This document shows, piece by piece, positions 9,270 to 17,295 of a stretch of DNA of 64,000 nt. The notes under the pieces were generated by a model, which saw only the letters and a program-made list of their open reading frames with translations, was not told the DNA's origin and searched no databases. Source of the DNA: Paenibacillus curdlanolyticus YK9 (GTDB taxonomy: Bacteria > Bacillota > Bacilli > Paenibacillales > Paenibacillaceae); assembly GCF_000179615.1 (NCBI RefSeq), contig NZ_AEDD01000010.1:1-64000 (forward strand), given 5' to 3'. Numbering within the stretch: position 1 is the first letter of the stretch; each line of letters opens with the position of its first letter. The translations under genes were made by a program, and so were the position numbers.

Positions 9270-10187
9270 ATGAGAACGATCAAGCTCGGAACTAGCGCGC
9301 TAGAGGTTCCTGTAGTCGCTGTAGGATGCATGCGGATGCAATCGCTGGACCAGACAGGGGCGGAGCGCTTCGTCCAAACTGCGATCGAAGCAGGCGCGAA
9401 CTTCTTCGAGCATGCTGATATTTACGGCGGCGGCGAGTGCGAAACGATTTTCTCCAAAGCGATTCACATGAACGATTCCGTTCGCGAACAAATCATTCTC
9501 CAGTCCAAATGCGGCATTCGCCAAGGCACGTTCGACTTCTCCAAGGAGCATATCCTCAACTCCGTTGACGGCATTTTGCAGCGATTGAATACGGACTACC
9601 TCGACGTTCTGCTGCTGCACCGTCCGGATGCGCTCGTGGAGCCGGAAGAAGTAGCCGAAGCGTTCGACCTGCTGGAAAGCTCGGGCAAGGTTCGCCATTT
9701 CGGCGTATCCAACCAAAATCCGATGCAAATCGAATTGCTGAAAAAATTCGTGAAGCAGCCGCTTGTAGCGAACCAACTTCAACTGAGCATCACGAACGCG
9801 CACATGATCGCCAACGGCGTCAACGTGAACATGGCCAATGATTCGGCTGTGAACCGCGACGGAAGCATTTTGGACTACTGCCGCCTGCATGACATGACGA
9901 TTCAGCCATGGTCGCCGTTCCAATACGGCTTCTTCGAGGGCGTATTCCTTGGCAGCGACAAGTTCCCGGAGCTGAATGCGGCAATCGATAAAGTGGCGGC
10001 AAAATACGAGGTAAGCAGCACGACGATCGCTATTGCTTGGATTCTTCGCCATCCGGCGCGCATGCAGCCGGTCGTCGGCACGATGAACCTGGAACGCCTG
10101 CAAGACTGCTTCAAAGCAAGCGAAATTACGCTGACGCGCGAAGAGTGGTACGAGATTTACCGCGCGGCGGGCAATATTTTGCCATAG
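9270..10187 (+). CDS. Aldo/keto reductase, YdhF-like
   Basis: The protein (305 residues) is a TIM-barrel NAD(P)H-dependent reductase of aldehydes or ketones. Typical segments are HADIYGGGECE, LQSKCGI (catalytic-type Lys), LLHRPD (His) and the C-terminal cofactor segment around VVGTMN. The closest pattern I recognise is Escherichia coli YdhF. One oddity: the residue five before the catalytic-type Tyr, normally Asp in FDxADxYG, is Glu here (FFEHADIYG). The start is the ATG at 9270, nine bases after GAGGAGGA; a TTG directly before it is the alternative. The last 58 bp including the stop codon are repeated exactly at 11845-11902, flanking an AT-rich insert. Confidence 0.92.
   Translation: MRTIKLGTSALEVPVVAVGCMRMQSLDQTGAERFVQTAIEAGANFFEHADIYGGGECETIFSKAIHMNDSVREQIILQSKCGIRQGTFDFSKEHILNSVDGILQRLNTDYLDVLLLHRPDALVEPEEVAEAFDLLESSGKVRHFGVSNQNPMQIELLKKFVKQPLVANQLQLSITNAHMIANGVNVNMANDSAVNRDGSILDYCRLHDMTIQPWSPFQYGFFEGVFLGSDKFPELNAAIDKVAAKYEVSSTTIAIAWILRHPARMQPVVGTMNLERLQDCFKASEITLTREEWYEIYRAAGNILP
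10130..10187 (+). repeat. 58-bp direct repeat, left copy (3' end of the aldo/keto reductase gene)
   Basis: This stretch, starting GCTGACGCGCGAAG and ending in the stop codon TAG, is identical to 11845-11902. The repeat ends exactly at the stop codon; the following bases differ (A on the left, G on the right). Confidence 0.95.
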
Positions 10188-10209
10188 AAAATTCCGTAGG
10201 TAGATAGAC

Positions 10210-10259
10210 AGAAGGTGCTTGTTCAAAAGATCAATTGATCTTTTGAACAAGCACCTTCT
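10210..10259. terminator. Perfect 50-nt palindrome after the aldo/keto reductase gene
   Basis: A perfectly self-complementary 50-bp sequence (25-bp arms, centre TCAATTGA) begins 23 bp after the stop codon. Its arms end in AGAAGG/CCTTCT. It probably acts as a terminator or recombination-prone cruciform at the island edge. Confidence 0.7.
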
Positions 10260-10461
10260 TAATGCTTCAATCTGTACCGCTAGGTCACATTTAGAGCAGT
10301 CTTATAAATATGGCAGGCATCTTTATCCAATTTCGGACAAGAATACTTATCTTCTTTATTCATTTGATGGTGAATAATTCGGAGTAACTTCTCAAGCGAT
10401 AATCCCCAGATATTATATGTAGAAGCTATTCCGACAAAATTTACTTAGTTAAGAATCATGT

Positions 10462-10719
10462 TTAGCCTGCATTCCGTGATTCCTTAATTAATCCTACAAC
10501 AAACCATAACGCGCCTATTACGCTAAGAAGCACGCCACCTGCGATTGTGTAGTTCGTGATATTCCATATTCGAGATGGAACCGCTTGAATAAATAATTGA
10601 TATGAATCTCCTATATTATTAGCTTTTACGCCGTAGATAATAATTTTCTCGAGTGTTCCTAGTACAATTAATTCAATACCAAGTATGAATATGACAAATT
10701 GATAAATGGATCTGTTCAT
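10462..10719 (-). CDS. Small two-helix membrane protein of the AT-rich island
   Basis: The 85-residue protein has two hydrophobic segments, about residues 7-28 and 58-78, separated by a short polar loop. I do not recognise its family. The ATG at 10719 follows a GGGGGG ribosome binding site. It lies 102 bp downstream of the secreted-protein gene on the same strand, so they may be co-transcribed. A small membrane protein beside a secreted protein is a common layout for immunity or secretion-accessory functions, but that is inference only. Base composition is AT-rich like the rest of the island. Confidence 0.75.
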   Translation of the reverse strand: MNRSIYQFVIFILGIELIVLGTLEKIIIYGVKANNIGDSYQLFIQAVPSRIWNITNYTIAGGVLLSVIGALWFVVGLIKESRNAG

Positions 10720-10821
10720 GATTAACCCCCCTTATATTATCGAAAAGAGTTAAACGATTATACGAGTTTAACTCTTTTCAAGTATATATGAAAGTACTAG
10801 ACAATAAAATATAATTACATT

Positions 10822-11607
10822 TTATGCATCAATAGCCAAAGCCCATACGCCATAAGTGAAGTGTTGATTTCCTACAGAGAATTTTTCTGGTGTTGCTCCC
10901 CATATTCCGTTTTTCGTTTCGACAGGTACATAGCCTACAATATCTGCATAGTAGCCAATTACCAAATCTCCTTTAGAGAAATCATAGATTGGCGCAAACG
11001 TAAGGTGTCCCTTTTTCCCTTTTGCAACATAGAGCGTATATCCAATTTGGCTAGTCTCCGCAGTACTCCATGTATAAGAAAAGCTAGAACTACCTTTTAT
11101 TGCACTCTTTTCAGCCTGTGCAGTAATGTTTGCCGACCAAGATTCGGTTGAAGTAATTCCGAGGTTAGCTGTGATCGCACAGTTTTGCGCGGAATTTCTA
11201 CAATCTACAATATCTGATGCAATTCGCGGAGTCTGAACTGCTGACCAATGTTGGGTTTCAGTATAGAAATATACTGAAGTCATACTCATTGGCTGGATTC
11301 CGATATTTGAGTCCGCTGGAGCGATTGCTTGATTACCATCTTCAATAGTTGGTAAGTTATTAGAATTTGAGTTTTCTAATATTTCTTTGTACGACTCAAG
11401 AGATATTGGAGTTCCGTCGGACATAAAGGCTTGGGTATAATCTACATTGGCTACACTGTCATGGAGTAATTCAACACCATTTTTCTTAGTAATTTCATAA
11501 CGAGCGTGTTTCCCATCTTTTGCCGATGTAAATCCCGTGTTCAGCGACAAAACAACCAATAACGATAAACTACTAAGGACAACCGTTTTAAAGCTTTTCT
11601 TAATCAC
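10822..11607 (-). CDS. Secreted beta-rich protein of unknown function (island cargo)
   Basis: The protein has 261 residues from the preferred GTG at 11607, ten bases after AAAGGAG; the ATG at 11616 is almost on top of the site. An N-terminal signal peptide of about 30 residues ends near FTSA. The C-terminal half is rich in Ser, Thr and aromatic residues, with two cysteines (VDCRNSAQNCAI) and a pattern of alternating residues (GYTLYVAKGKKGHLTFAPIY) that suggests beta structure. I recall similar uncharacterised secreted proteins in Bacillales but cannot name a domain. It could be a toxin-like or surface-active protein; nothing visible proves this. It is AT-rich and lies inside the putative insertion. 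Confidence 0.8.
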   Translation of the reverse strand: MIKKSFKTVVLSSLSLLVVLSLNTGFTSAKDGKHARYEITKKNGVELLHDSVANVDYTQAFMSDGTPISLESYKEILENSNSNNLPTIEDGNQAIAPADSNIGIQPMSMTSVYFYTETQHWSAVQTPRIASDIVDCRNSAQNCAITANLGITSTESWSANITAQAEKSAIKGSSSFSYTWSTAETSQIGYTLYVAKGKKGHLTFAPIYDFSKGDLVIGYYADIVGYVPVETKNGIWGATPEKFSVGNQHFTYGVWALAIDA

Positions 11608-11844
11608 AGTACACATTCTCCTTTTTTTACTTTTTTTGTATTTTACTACTTCAAAATCTTAGCACTCTTTTTTTTCAGGAACAAGACCTATTATTTCGAC
11701 ATAATTTGCATAATTATTAGATTGGATAAGGAGGTAAGATTTCCATATGAATGTGAAATTCGGATATTTAGCAATTAGTCGGGAGGTTGCAAGTAAGACA
11801 TTTCCTATGTATAAATGATAAATTGGACCTAAGTATCACATAGT

Positions 11845-11902
11845 GCTGACGCGCGAAGAGTGGTACGAGATTTACCGCGCGGCGGGCAATATTTTGCCAT
11901 AG
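11845..11902 (+). repeat. 58-bp direct repeat, right copy
   Basis: An exact copy of 10130-10187, in the same orientation, ending in the same TAG. It has no reductase gene in front of it, so it is a gene-end remnant. It is followed by the terminator at 11923-11970. Confidence 0.95.
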
Positions 11903-11922
11903 GTTTAAGTTATTAGAACGAC

Positions 11923-11970
11923 AAACGGCTGCATGCGGGTTCGATTCGCGAACCAGCATGCAGCCGTTTT
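11923..11970 (+). terminator. Intrinsic terminator, probably the original one of the aldo/keto reductase gene
   Basis: AACGGCTGCATGC and GCATGCAGCCGTT form a 13-bp stem with an inner GGTTCG/CGAACC hairpin, followed by TTTTTTATT on the plus strand. It lies 21 bp after the right copy of the reductase gene end. Confidence 0.8.
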
Positions 11971-12014
11971 TTATTATGCGCTAGGATGCGCAGCCAAGAA
12001 TAACATGTTTACTT

Positions 12015-15000
12015 TTATGGCATATGGTTCCCTATAAACTGATAAGATCCGATCGGGTAAATATTCCATTCACCGTATAGAGAAAACGTAGACGAACCGG
12101 AATAGATGCCCGACTTCCTAACGATCGTTCCGCCTGCAGGCAGCAGCTGATCATGGGAGCTAGGATCTCCGATCACATCCACGACCTGCCCGTTTTTCTT
12201 CAGCACAAGCGCGACGACATTATACGCGGTTGGATTGTACAGATTCGCCTCTTCGTTGTAATACATCGCGTTCGTTAGATCAAAGAAATCATAGAAGGTC
12301 GAATTAATCACGATATACGGCATGTTGGGATAAGTGCTGAACACCGATTGCGTATCAATCACCACGCTGTTGCTCTGTTTATTGAACCTGTGCACTTCCA
12401 GTGTATAGCCTTCCGCCTTATGGGAGGGGTCTCCGTCCCCATTAAAGTACAGTTCAATGGCACTTCTCCCATTGCCTCCATCCATGTACTCGGAGAAGTA
12501 CATGCCTAGCGGCCCCTGTGCCTCCTCAATCAGTTGAATGACCGCAGCTTTTCCATCGGCTCCTACAACCCAGGTCAGATTCGCAGTGTCTTGGACGGTT
12601 ATGGCTGTTCCGTTAAAGATCGTCGGCCCTGATAGCGTAGCATCTGCGTTCCCTTTGTATATCGTAAAGGACGTCTCGTTAGGGAATAGCGCACGCAGAT
12701 CATACACGATTGGATCTTTGATTCCCCGCTTCGTTCGAATGACAACTGAACCATTCGTGACAAGCGGAGCTGAACGCACATTGAAATCATAGGAAGCCGT
12801 GCCTCCTCTGCCGTCGTCCGCCGTAACGGTTACGACTGCGCTTGCAGCTCCAGTACCCGGCGTAACCGTAAGCATGCTGCCCGAAACCGATACATCAGCG
12901 CCCTCGGAAGAACTGCTGACTGCGGAGAACGTCATGACATCTCCTTCCGGATCGCTGAACAAGTTGCTCAAATCGTAGGTTCGCGTCGCCGTAATGCCGA
13001 TTGTCAGCACTTGAAGCGGAATCGAGGCGACAACGTCCGGGTTGTGATTCGCATTGCTCGGCGCGGCATTGACGGTGACCGTAAACACCGCGTCCTCCGC
13101 CGCTCCATGCGTATCCGTCGCCGTCAGCGTTATGTTCGCCGTTCCCGCAGCTGCGCCATGCACCGTCAGCTGCGTGCCGCTTACGCTGGCCAAAGCCGTG
13201 CCCGCGTCCGATGACGACGCCGTGAAGGTCAGCGCATCCCCGTCGCTGTCGCTAAATACATTGGCCACGTCCAGCGTAAAGTCGCTTCCCCCTACTGTGA
13301 GCGTCTGCGCGCTTGGCGCTTGGATCACCGTTGGTTTGTGGTTCGGACTGCTCGGCGCCGCATTGACGGTGACCGTAAACACCGCGTCCTCCGCCGCTCC
13401 ATGCGTATCCGTCGCCGTCAGCGTTATGGTCGCCGTTCCCGCAGCCGCGCCATGCACCGTCAGCTGCGTGCCGCTTACGCTGGCCAAAGCCGTGCCCGCG
13501 TCCGATGATGCCGCCGTGAAGGTCAGCGCATCTCCATCGCTATCGCTAAATACATTCGCTGCATCCAGCGTAAAGTCGCTTCCTCCTACTGTGAGCGTCT
13601 GCGCGCTTGGCGCTTGGATCACCGTCGGTTTGTGGTTCGAACTGCTCGGCGCCGCATTGACGGTGACCGTAAACACCGCGTCCTCCGCCGCTCCATGCGT
13701 ATCCGTCGCCGTCAGCGTTATGGTCGCTGTTCCCGCAGCTGCGCCATGCACCGTCAGCTGCGTGCCGCTTACGCTGGCCAAAGCCGTGCCCGCGTCCGAT
13801 GACGACACCGTGAAGGTCAGCGCATCTCCGTCGCTGTCGCTAAATACATTGGCCACGTCCAGCGTAAAGTCGCTTCCTCCTACTGTGAGCGTCTGCGCGC
13901 TTGGCGCTTGGATCACGGTCGGTTTGTGGTTCACAGGTTTGATGGTAAGTACAAACGACTTTGTCAGTAAGCCGCCTCGTCCATCGTCCGCTTGGATCGT
14001 AATCGTCGTTGTCCCTGCAGTGAGAGGCGTCAACGTCAGCTGGCTGCCGTTCATCGTAATCCTCGCGACCCGAACACGGGAAGAAAGCACCTCATAGCTT
14101 AAGCTGTCCCCGTCGGGATCGCTGATGAGAGAATCCAGCATCAGTACAAGCGGCCCGTCGCCAAGCGTCAATTCTTTATCTTCAATGTTGGAGGCGGTCG
14201 GCGGCATATTAGACGTCGCAGACCCTTGGCTAGATGCGCTCCCCGAGGTCACAGAATACGTAACGGTCGAAGTTGGAACACCCGTTCCATAAGTAATAGA
14301 AGGAATTCCATTTCCTTGGCCGATTTCAACATGCGCCTTCGCATCCAACACCTCAAGCTTGTTGACGGTTCCCCCATTAGTCAGCTGAACAGACGCCGTA
14401 GACTGTACGGAAATGGTACCGATCGTTCCACTGGCAATATTCAGCTTGATCGACTGCGAGCCCGTAATCACAAGGTTCTCTATAGAGCCTACAATCTTAA
14501 GCTCGGTGACGCCATCCGCCAGTTCAACCTTCTCCACCTTCGCGTCGCTGCCACTAAACAGGAGGGCATCCGATGAGACCGTCATCTGCGCGATCGTGGT
14601 GCTGCCCGTCGCTTCAACGCGCACGCCGGTCTTGTCCACATCGACAGTTCCAAGCTTGGAATCCTCGAACACAACCGTGTTGTCATCGCCGCCCTGCACT
14701 TCAGTGCGACCAAGCACCGTTAGCTGATGGGCAAAAAAATCGTTTTCCAGCTTGGAGGATATCTTAAAATTACCGGAAACGGTCAAATTGCAGACCGTAA
14801 GATAGTCGCCATCCAGCGTCAAATTGCCTTCCAGAACGGAACCATGGCCATCCAGCGTTAAATTTCCAGTGAATTCACCTGCATCCTTGCCTGCAGCTTG
14901 TCCACTGGCATGCAGCTGAAGCGATGTGATGCGTTCAAGCTTTCGACCATTTGCACTAAAGGTCAGCGTAGACCCCTTCAGCACTTCCGCATTTGAAGGA

Positions 15001-15731
15001 GACAGCACGCCTTTAACCTTATCGGAAAGCTGGTACTGCACTCCGTTTATCCAGACCCGGTTCTCCTCCACTTTGCCCAGTTGGCTTGGACGGGCGGTTG
15101 GAAAAAAGGTCTGGAGCAGCATTTCCGCAGCTTCCTGCCTGCTAATCGTACCTTTCGGATGGAACGCACCCCCTTCGGCCGTCATTACGCCCTGGCTAAG
15201 AGAAGTCAACACATAAGGACGAGCCCATTCCCTGACGGCTTCCCAGTCCGTCACCTCGGCAGCAGCTGCTTCCGATTGGACCAGTGCCGATTCAGAAGCG
15301 CGCTCCAGCACAACCGCCAGCTCTTCACGCGTAATCAGACTTGCGGGACGAAAGCACCCCTCTTTGTCTCCCGTCATAATGCCGGCAGCGCGTACCGCCT
15401 CGATCGCATGCTCTGCCCAACTGCCCGGAATCACATCGGAGAAACTTCCTTTAACGCCAGCTTGAGGAAGCTGCAGCGCCCGTTGAATGACAACCGCCAG
15501 CTCCGCTCGCGTCAATGCCGCATGCGGGTGAAACTCGCCCGTAGGCGTCCCCAGCAGCAGCCCTTGCCGCGCTGATTCTATAATGGATTGCTGAACATTC
15601 TTCGGTACGTCAGCAATATCACTAAAAGAACCCGCTGGAGCTGAAGCGGCGCCAGCAGCCGTTGATTCGGAAAGATGAAGTCCCGAAGACAAGAGCGCTA
15701 TTGCCAAACAAGCAGCTAAATGTTTTTTCAT
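12015..15731 (-). CDS. SLH-anchored surface protein with beta-helix, five Ig/cadherin-like repeats and a lamin-tail-like end
   Basis: The protein has about 1238 residues. A signal peptide (1-27) is followed by three SLH domains (about 35-90, 95-150, 160-210), which bind pyruvylated cell-wall polymer. A region of repeated short beta strands (about 285-480; LTLDG, LTVSG, LVITG) looks like a beta-helix. Five Ig/cadherin-like repeats follow (about 512-988), all with a SDxxGDxLxF signature; the middle three are almost identical 98-residue copies. The end (about 1075-1238; YFSEYMDGGNGRSAIELY) resembles a lamin-tail domain. The ATG at 15731 follows GGAGAG by eight bases. A likely role is cell-surface structure or adhesion; no catalytic domain is evident. 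Confidence 0.9.
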   Translation of the reverse strand: MKKHLAACLAIALLSSGLHLSESTAAGAASAPAGSFSDIADVPKNVQQSIIESARQGLLLGTPTGEFHPHAALTRAELAVVIQRALQLPQAGVKGSFSDVIPGSWAEHAIEAVRAAGIMTGDKEGCFRPASLITREELAVVLERASESALVQSEAAAAEVTDWEAVREWARPYVLTSLSQGVMTAEGGAFHPKGTISRQEAAEMLLQTFFPTARPSQLGKVEENRVWINGVQYQLSDKVKGVLSPSNAEVLKGSTLTFSANGRKLERITSLQLHASGQAAGKDAGEFTGNLTLDGHGSVLEGNLTLDGDYLTVCNLTVSGNFKISSKLENDFFAHQLTVLGRTEVQGGDDNTVVFEDSKLGTVDVDKTGVRVEATGSTTIAQMTVSSDALLFSGSDAKVEKVELADGVTELKIVGSIENLVITGSQSIKLNIASGTIGTISVQSTASVQLTNGGTVNKLEVLDAKAHVEIGQGNGIPSITYGTGVPTSTVTYSVTSGSASSQGSATSNMPPTASNIEDKELTLGDGPLVLMLDSLISDPDGDSLSYEVLSSRVRVARITMNGSQLTLTPLTAGTTTITIQADDGRGGLLTKSFVLTIKPVNHKPTVIQAPSAQTLTVGGSDFTLDVANVFSDSDGDALTFTVSSSDAGTALASVSGTQLTVHGAAAGTATITLTATDTHGAAEDAVFTVTVNAAPSSSNHKPTVIQAPSAQTLTVGGSDFTLDAANVFSDSDGDALTFTAASSDAGTALASVSGTQLTVHGAAAGTATITLTATDTHGAAEDAVFTVTVNAAPSSPNHKPTVIQAPSAQTLTVGGSDFTLDVANVFSDSDGDALTFTASSSDAGTALASVSGTQLTVHGAAAGTANITLTATDTHGAAEDAVFTVTVNAAPSNANHNPDVVASIPLQVLTIGITATRTYDLSNLFSDPEGDVMTFSAVSSSSEGADVSVSGSMLTVTPGTGAASAVVTVTADDGRGGTASYDFNVRSAPLVTNGSVVIRTKRGIKDPIVYDLRALFPNETSFTIYKGNADATLSGPTIFNGTAITVQDTANLTWVVGADGKAAVIQLIEEAQGPLGMYFSEYMDGGNGRSAIELYFNGDGDPSHKAEGYTLEVHRFNKQSNSVVIDTQSVFSTYPNMPYIVINSTFYDFFDLTNAMYYNEEANLYNPTAYNVVALVLKKNGQVVDVIGDPSSHDQLLPAGGTIVRKSGIYSGSSTFSLYGEWNIYPIGSYQFIGNHMP
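13050..13931 (-). repeat. Three near-identical 294-bp in-frame tandem repeats
   Basis: Three 98-codon units, each starting at the NHKPTVIQAP segment, encode the central Ig-like repeats of the SLH protein. The units differ at only a few residues, for example TVSSSD, TAASSD and TASSSD. Such identity indicates recent duplication or gene conversion and predicts copy-number variation between strains. Confidence 0.9.
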
Positions 15732-15868
15732 TAATCTCTCTCCAATACATATGTAATAAGACCTATATCGGTAGAACCGAGAGGGAGGTTTAGTGTATAG
15801 TTCTAAAGGCATATAAAAAAATCAAAGAATAGTGGCTTGCAGCGTACTGATGCGAGTTAAACAGCTGT

Positions 15869-16053
15869 GTAACGGACCGGAATGACGCTATTTGCCGAAA
15901 ATAGGTCGTTTAAAAATCGTAACGGACCCAGTAGCCGCTATTCACCCTAAAATGCCTCGTTCAGGCCAAGTTTCGCACAAATAGTGCCCCCTGAGTCCGT
16001 TAGCCGCAAAGCTTCGCGTATTCGTGTTAATTAACGCCCGCTCGGTCCGTTAG
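15869..16053. repeat. Four-unit dispersed repeat, two direct plus two inverted (copy A)
   Basis: AACGGAC occurs at 15871 and 15921, each followed 9 bases later by CGCTATT; inverted GTCCGTT occurs at 15995 and 16045. The spacings are 50, 74 and 50 bp. Copy B at 40558-40742 has exactly the same spacings, although the sequence between the motifs has diverged. The rest of the 15732-16395 gap holds the methyltransferase and SLH gene leaders and an orphan hairpin. Confidence 0.8.
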
Positions 16054-16152
16054 CTGTCGTTCATTAGATCCAATCACAGAACGTTCCCCCTCTCATTTCC
16101 ATCCTTATAATGGAAACAGAAACACTCCATCCCTCACGAAATTTCGGCACAA

Positions 16153-16181
16153 AAAAGCGCAGGAAAGCTTCCTACGCTTTT
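16153..16181. terminator. Orphan terminator-like hairpin
   Basis: AAAAGCG/CGCTTTT and AGGAA/TTCCT pair around AGC, with one mismatch. It lies between two divergent genes, where no gene end is present, so it may be a relic or belong to an unannotated transcript. Confidence 0.4.
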
Positions 16182-16395
16182 CTTATCCATACCCTTTTCT
16201 CATCTATCCGTTCCCTTCACATCCGTTTAGGCAGCTTCAGTTCGGTAAAATAATATAATTTTCCACCATAAATCTAAGCCGTTTGCTTATCAAATCAAAG
16301 CATGCTAGAGTAAGAAAATCATACAAATAATTACTAAAATTGATAGCCTTATAGGATGCTAGGCAAAGCCAAATTAGCGACGGGAGTGTTCGTTC

Positions 16396-17199
16396 ATGTC
16401 TGATGCGACGCAGTATGCGAATACAGGCAAATTCAATGCTAGAGTTGAGCTTCACGCGAGGTTTAGTACGAACGCTTATCCGTGGCCCCGGTGGGTGCGG
16501 GATCAAATCGAAGCGCCGGAGCAAGCAGATGTGCTGGAGCTTGGCTGCGGCACAGGGCTGCTATGGCTGGCGAATGCGGATCGTATTCCCGCCGGCTGGC
16601 AGGTCACGCTTTCTGACTTCTCCGAAGGAATGCTCGAAGGTACGAAAGCTGCTCTTGCGGCAGTCAATCATCCATTCCGCTATGAGCAAATGGACGCTTC
16701 GCATATCCCCTACCCTGATGACTCATTCGATCTCATTATCGCCAACCATATGCTTTATCACATCGAAGACCGCCAGCAGGCGCTTCGTGAAATCGCTCGC
16801 GTCCTGCGGCCCGGCGGCATTCTATGCGCATCGACGATCGGGAACGGCAACATGCGTGAGGTCAAGTCGCTCATGCGCGACTTCCGTTCCGGTTCTAATT
16901 ATGAGGCAGCGCTGGGTACCGTTTCCGAGCGGTTCTCGCTCGATAACGGAGCCGAACAGCTCGGGCAGGTTTTCAAGCAAATCGAAACCCGATTGTACGC
17001 CAACACCCTGCACGTAACAGACCCGGAAGCAATCGTGCGCTACTTGCTTTCGGTCAACGGCTTAATCGAAGGGGCTGTGGCGCTTCCGCCTGAGCTTGTG
17101 GAATCTTTCAGCGCCTTCCTGCAAAGCCGGTTGGACGATGAAGGCGCCTTCGATATCAGTACGGAGTCGGGGTTGTTCATCGCCCGTAACAACGGGTAG
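16396..17199 (+). CDS. Class I SAM-dependent methyltransferase
   Basis: The 267-residue protein has the Rossmann-type methyltransferase core: motif I VLELGCGTG (about residues 46-54), an acidic residue after the second strand (LSDFSEG), motif FDLIIANHMLYHI and the post-motif LRPGG loop. It would transfer a methyl group from S-adenosylmethionine to a small molecule, but the substrate cannot be told. It has no membrane segments. The ATG follows GGGAG by about ten bases. It is followed by its own terminator, so it is probably monocistronic. Confidence 0.9.
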   Translation: MSDATQYANTGKFNARVELHARFSTNAYPWPRWVRDQIEAPEQADVLELGCGTGLLWLANADRIPAGWQVTLSDFSEGMLEGTKAALAAVNHPFRYEQMDASHIPYPDDSFDLIIANHMLYHIEDRQQALREIARVLRPGGILCASTIGNGNMREVKSLMRDFRSGSNYEAALGTVSERFSLDNGAEQLGQVFKQIETRLYANTLHVTDPEAIVRYLLSVNGLIEGAVALPPELVESFSAFLQSRLDDEGAFDISTESGLFIARNNG

Positions 17200-17209
17200 C
17201 CTACAAAAA

Positions 17210-17265
17210 AAGCCGCAAGATAGAGGCAGTTAACGATGAACCGTTAACGCCCCTGATTGCGGCTT
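17210..17265. terminator. Shared terminator between convergent genes
   Basis: AAGCCGCAA/TTGCGGCTT and GTTAACG/CGTTAAC form a long imperfect hairpin between the convergent methyltransferase and serine acetyltransferase genes, with A/T runs at both ends. Confidence 0.7.
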
Positions 17266-17295
17266 ACTTTTGCATGGACTAGCTTATGAACGGGA

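Larger units (their letters stand above)
10188..11902. mobile_element. AT-rich inserted island bounded by a duplicated gene end
   Basis: Between the two 58-bp copies lies DNA much richer in A and T than its surroundings: only 16 of the 60 bases in 11341-11400 are G or C. It carries a small membrane protein gene and a secreted protein gene on the minus strand. The intact reductase uses the left copy, while the right copy is followed 21 bp later by a plus-strand terminator, as expected for the original gene end. This pattern matches insertion into a gene's 3' end with its reconstitution. No integrase or transposase is present, so the mechanism is unknown. Confidence 0.6.

Noticed and set aside
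11768-11959. A 63-codon minus-strand frame over the right 58-bp repeat
   Set aside because: It is antisense to the duplicated reductase end and its terminator and has no ribosome binding site.
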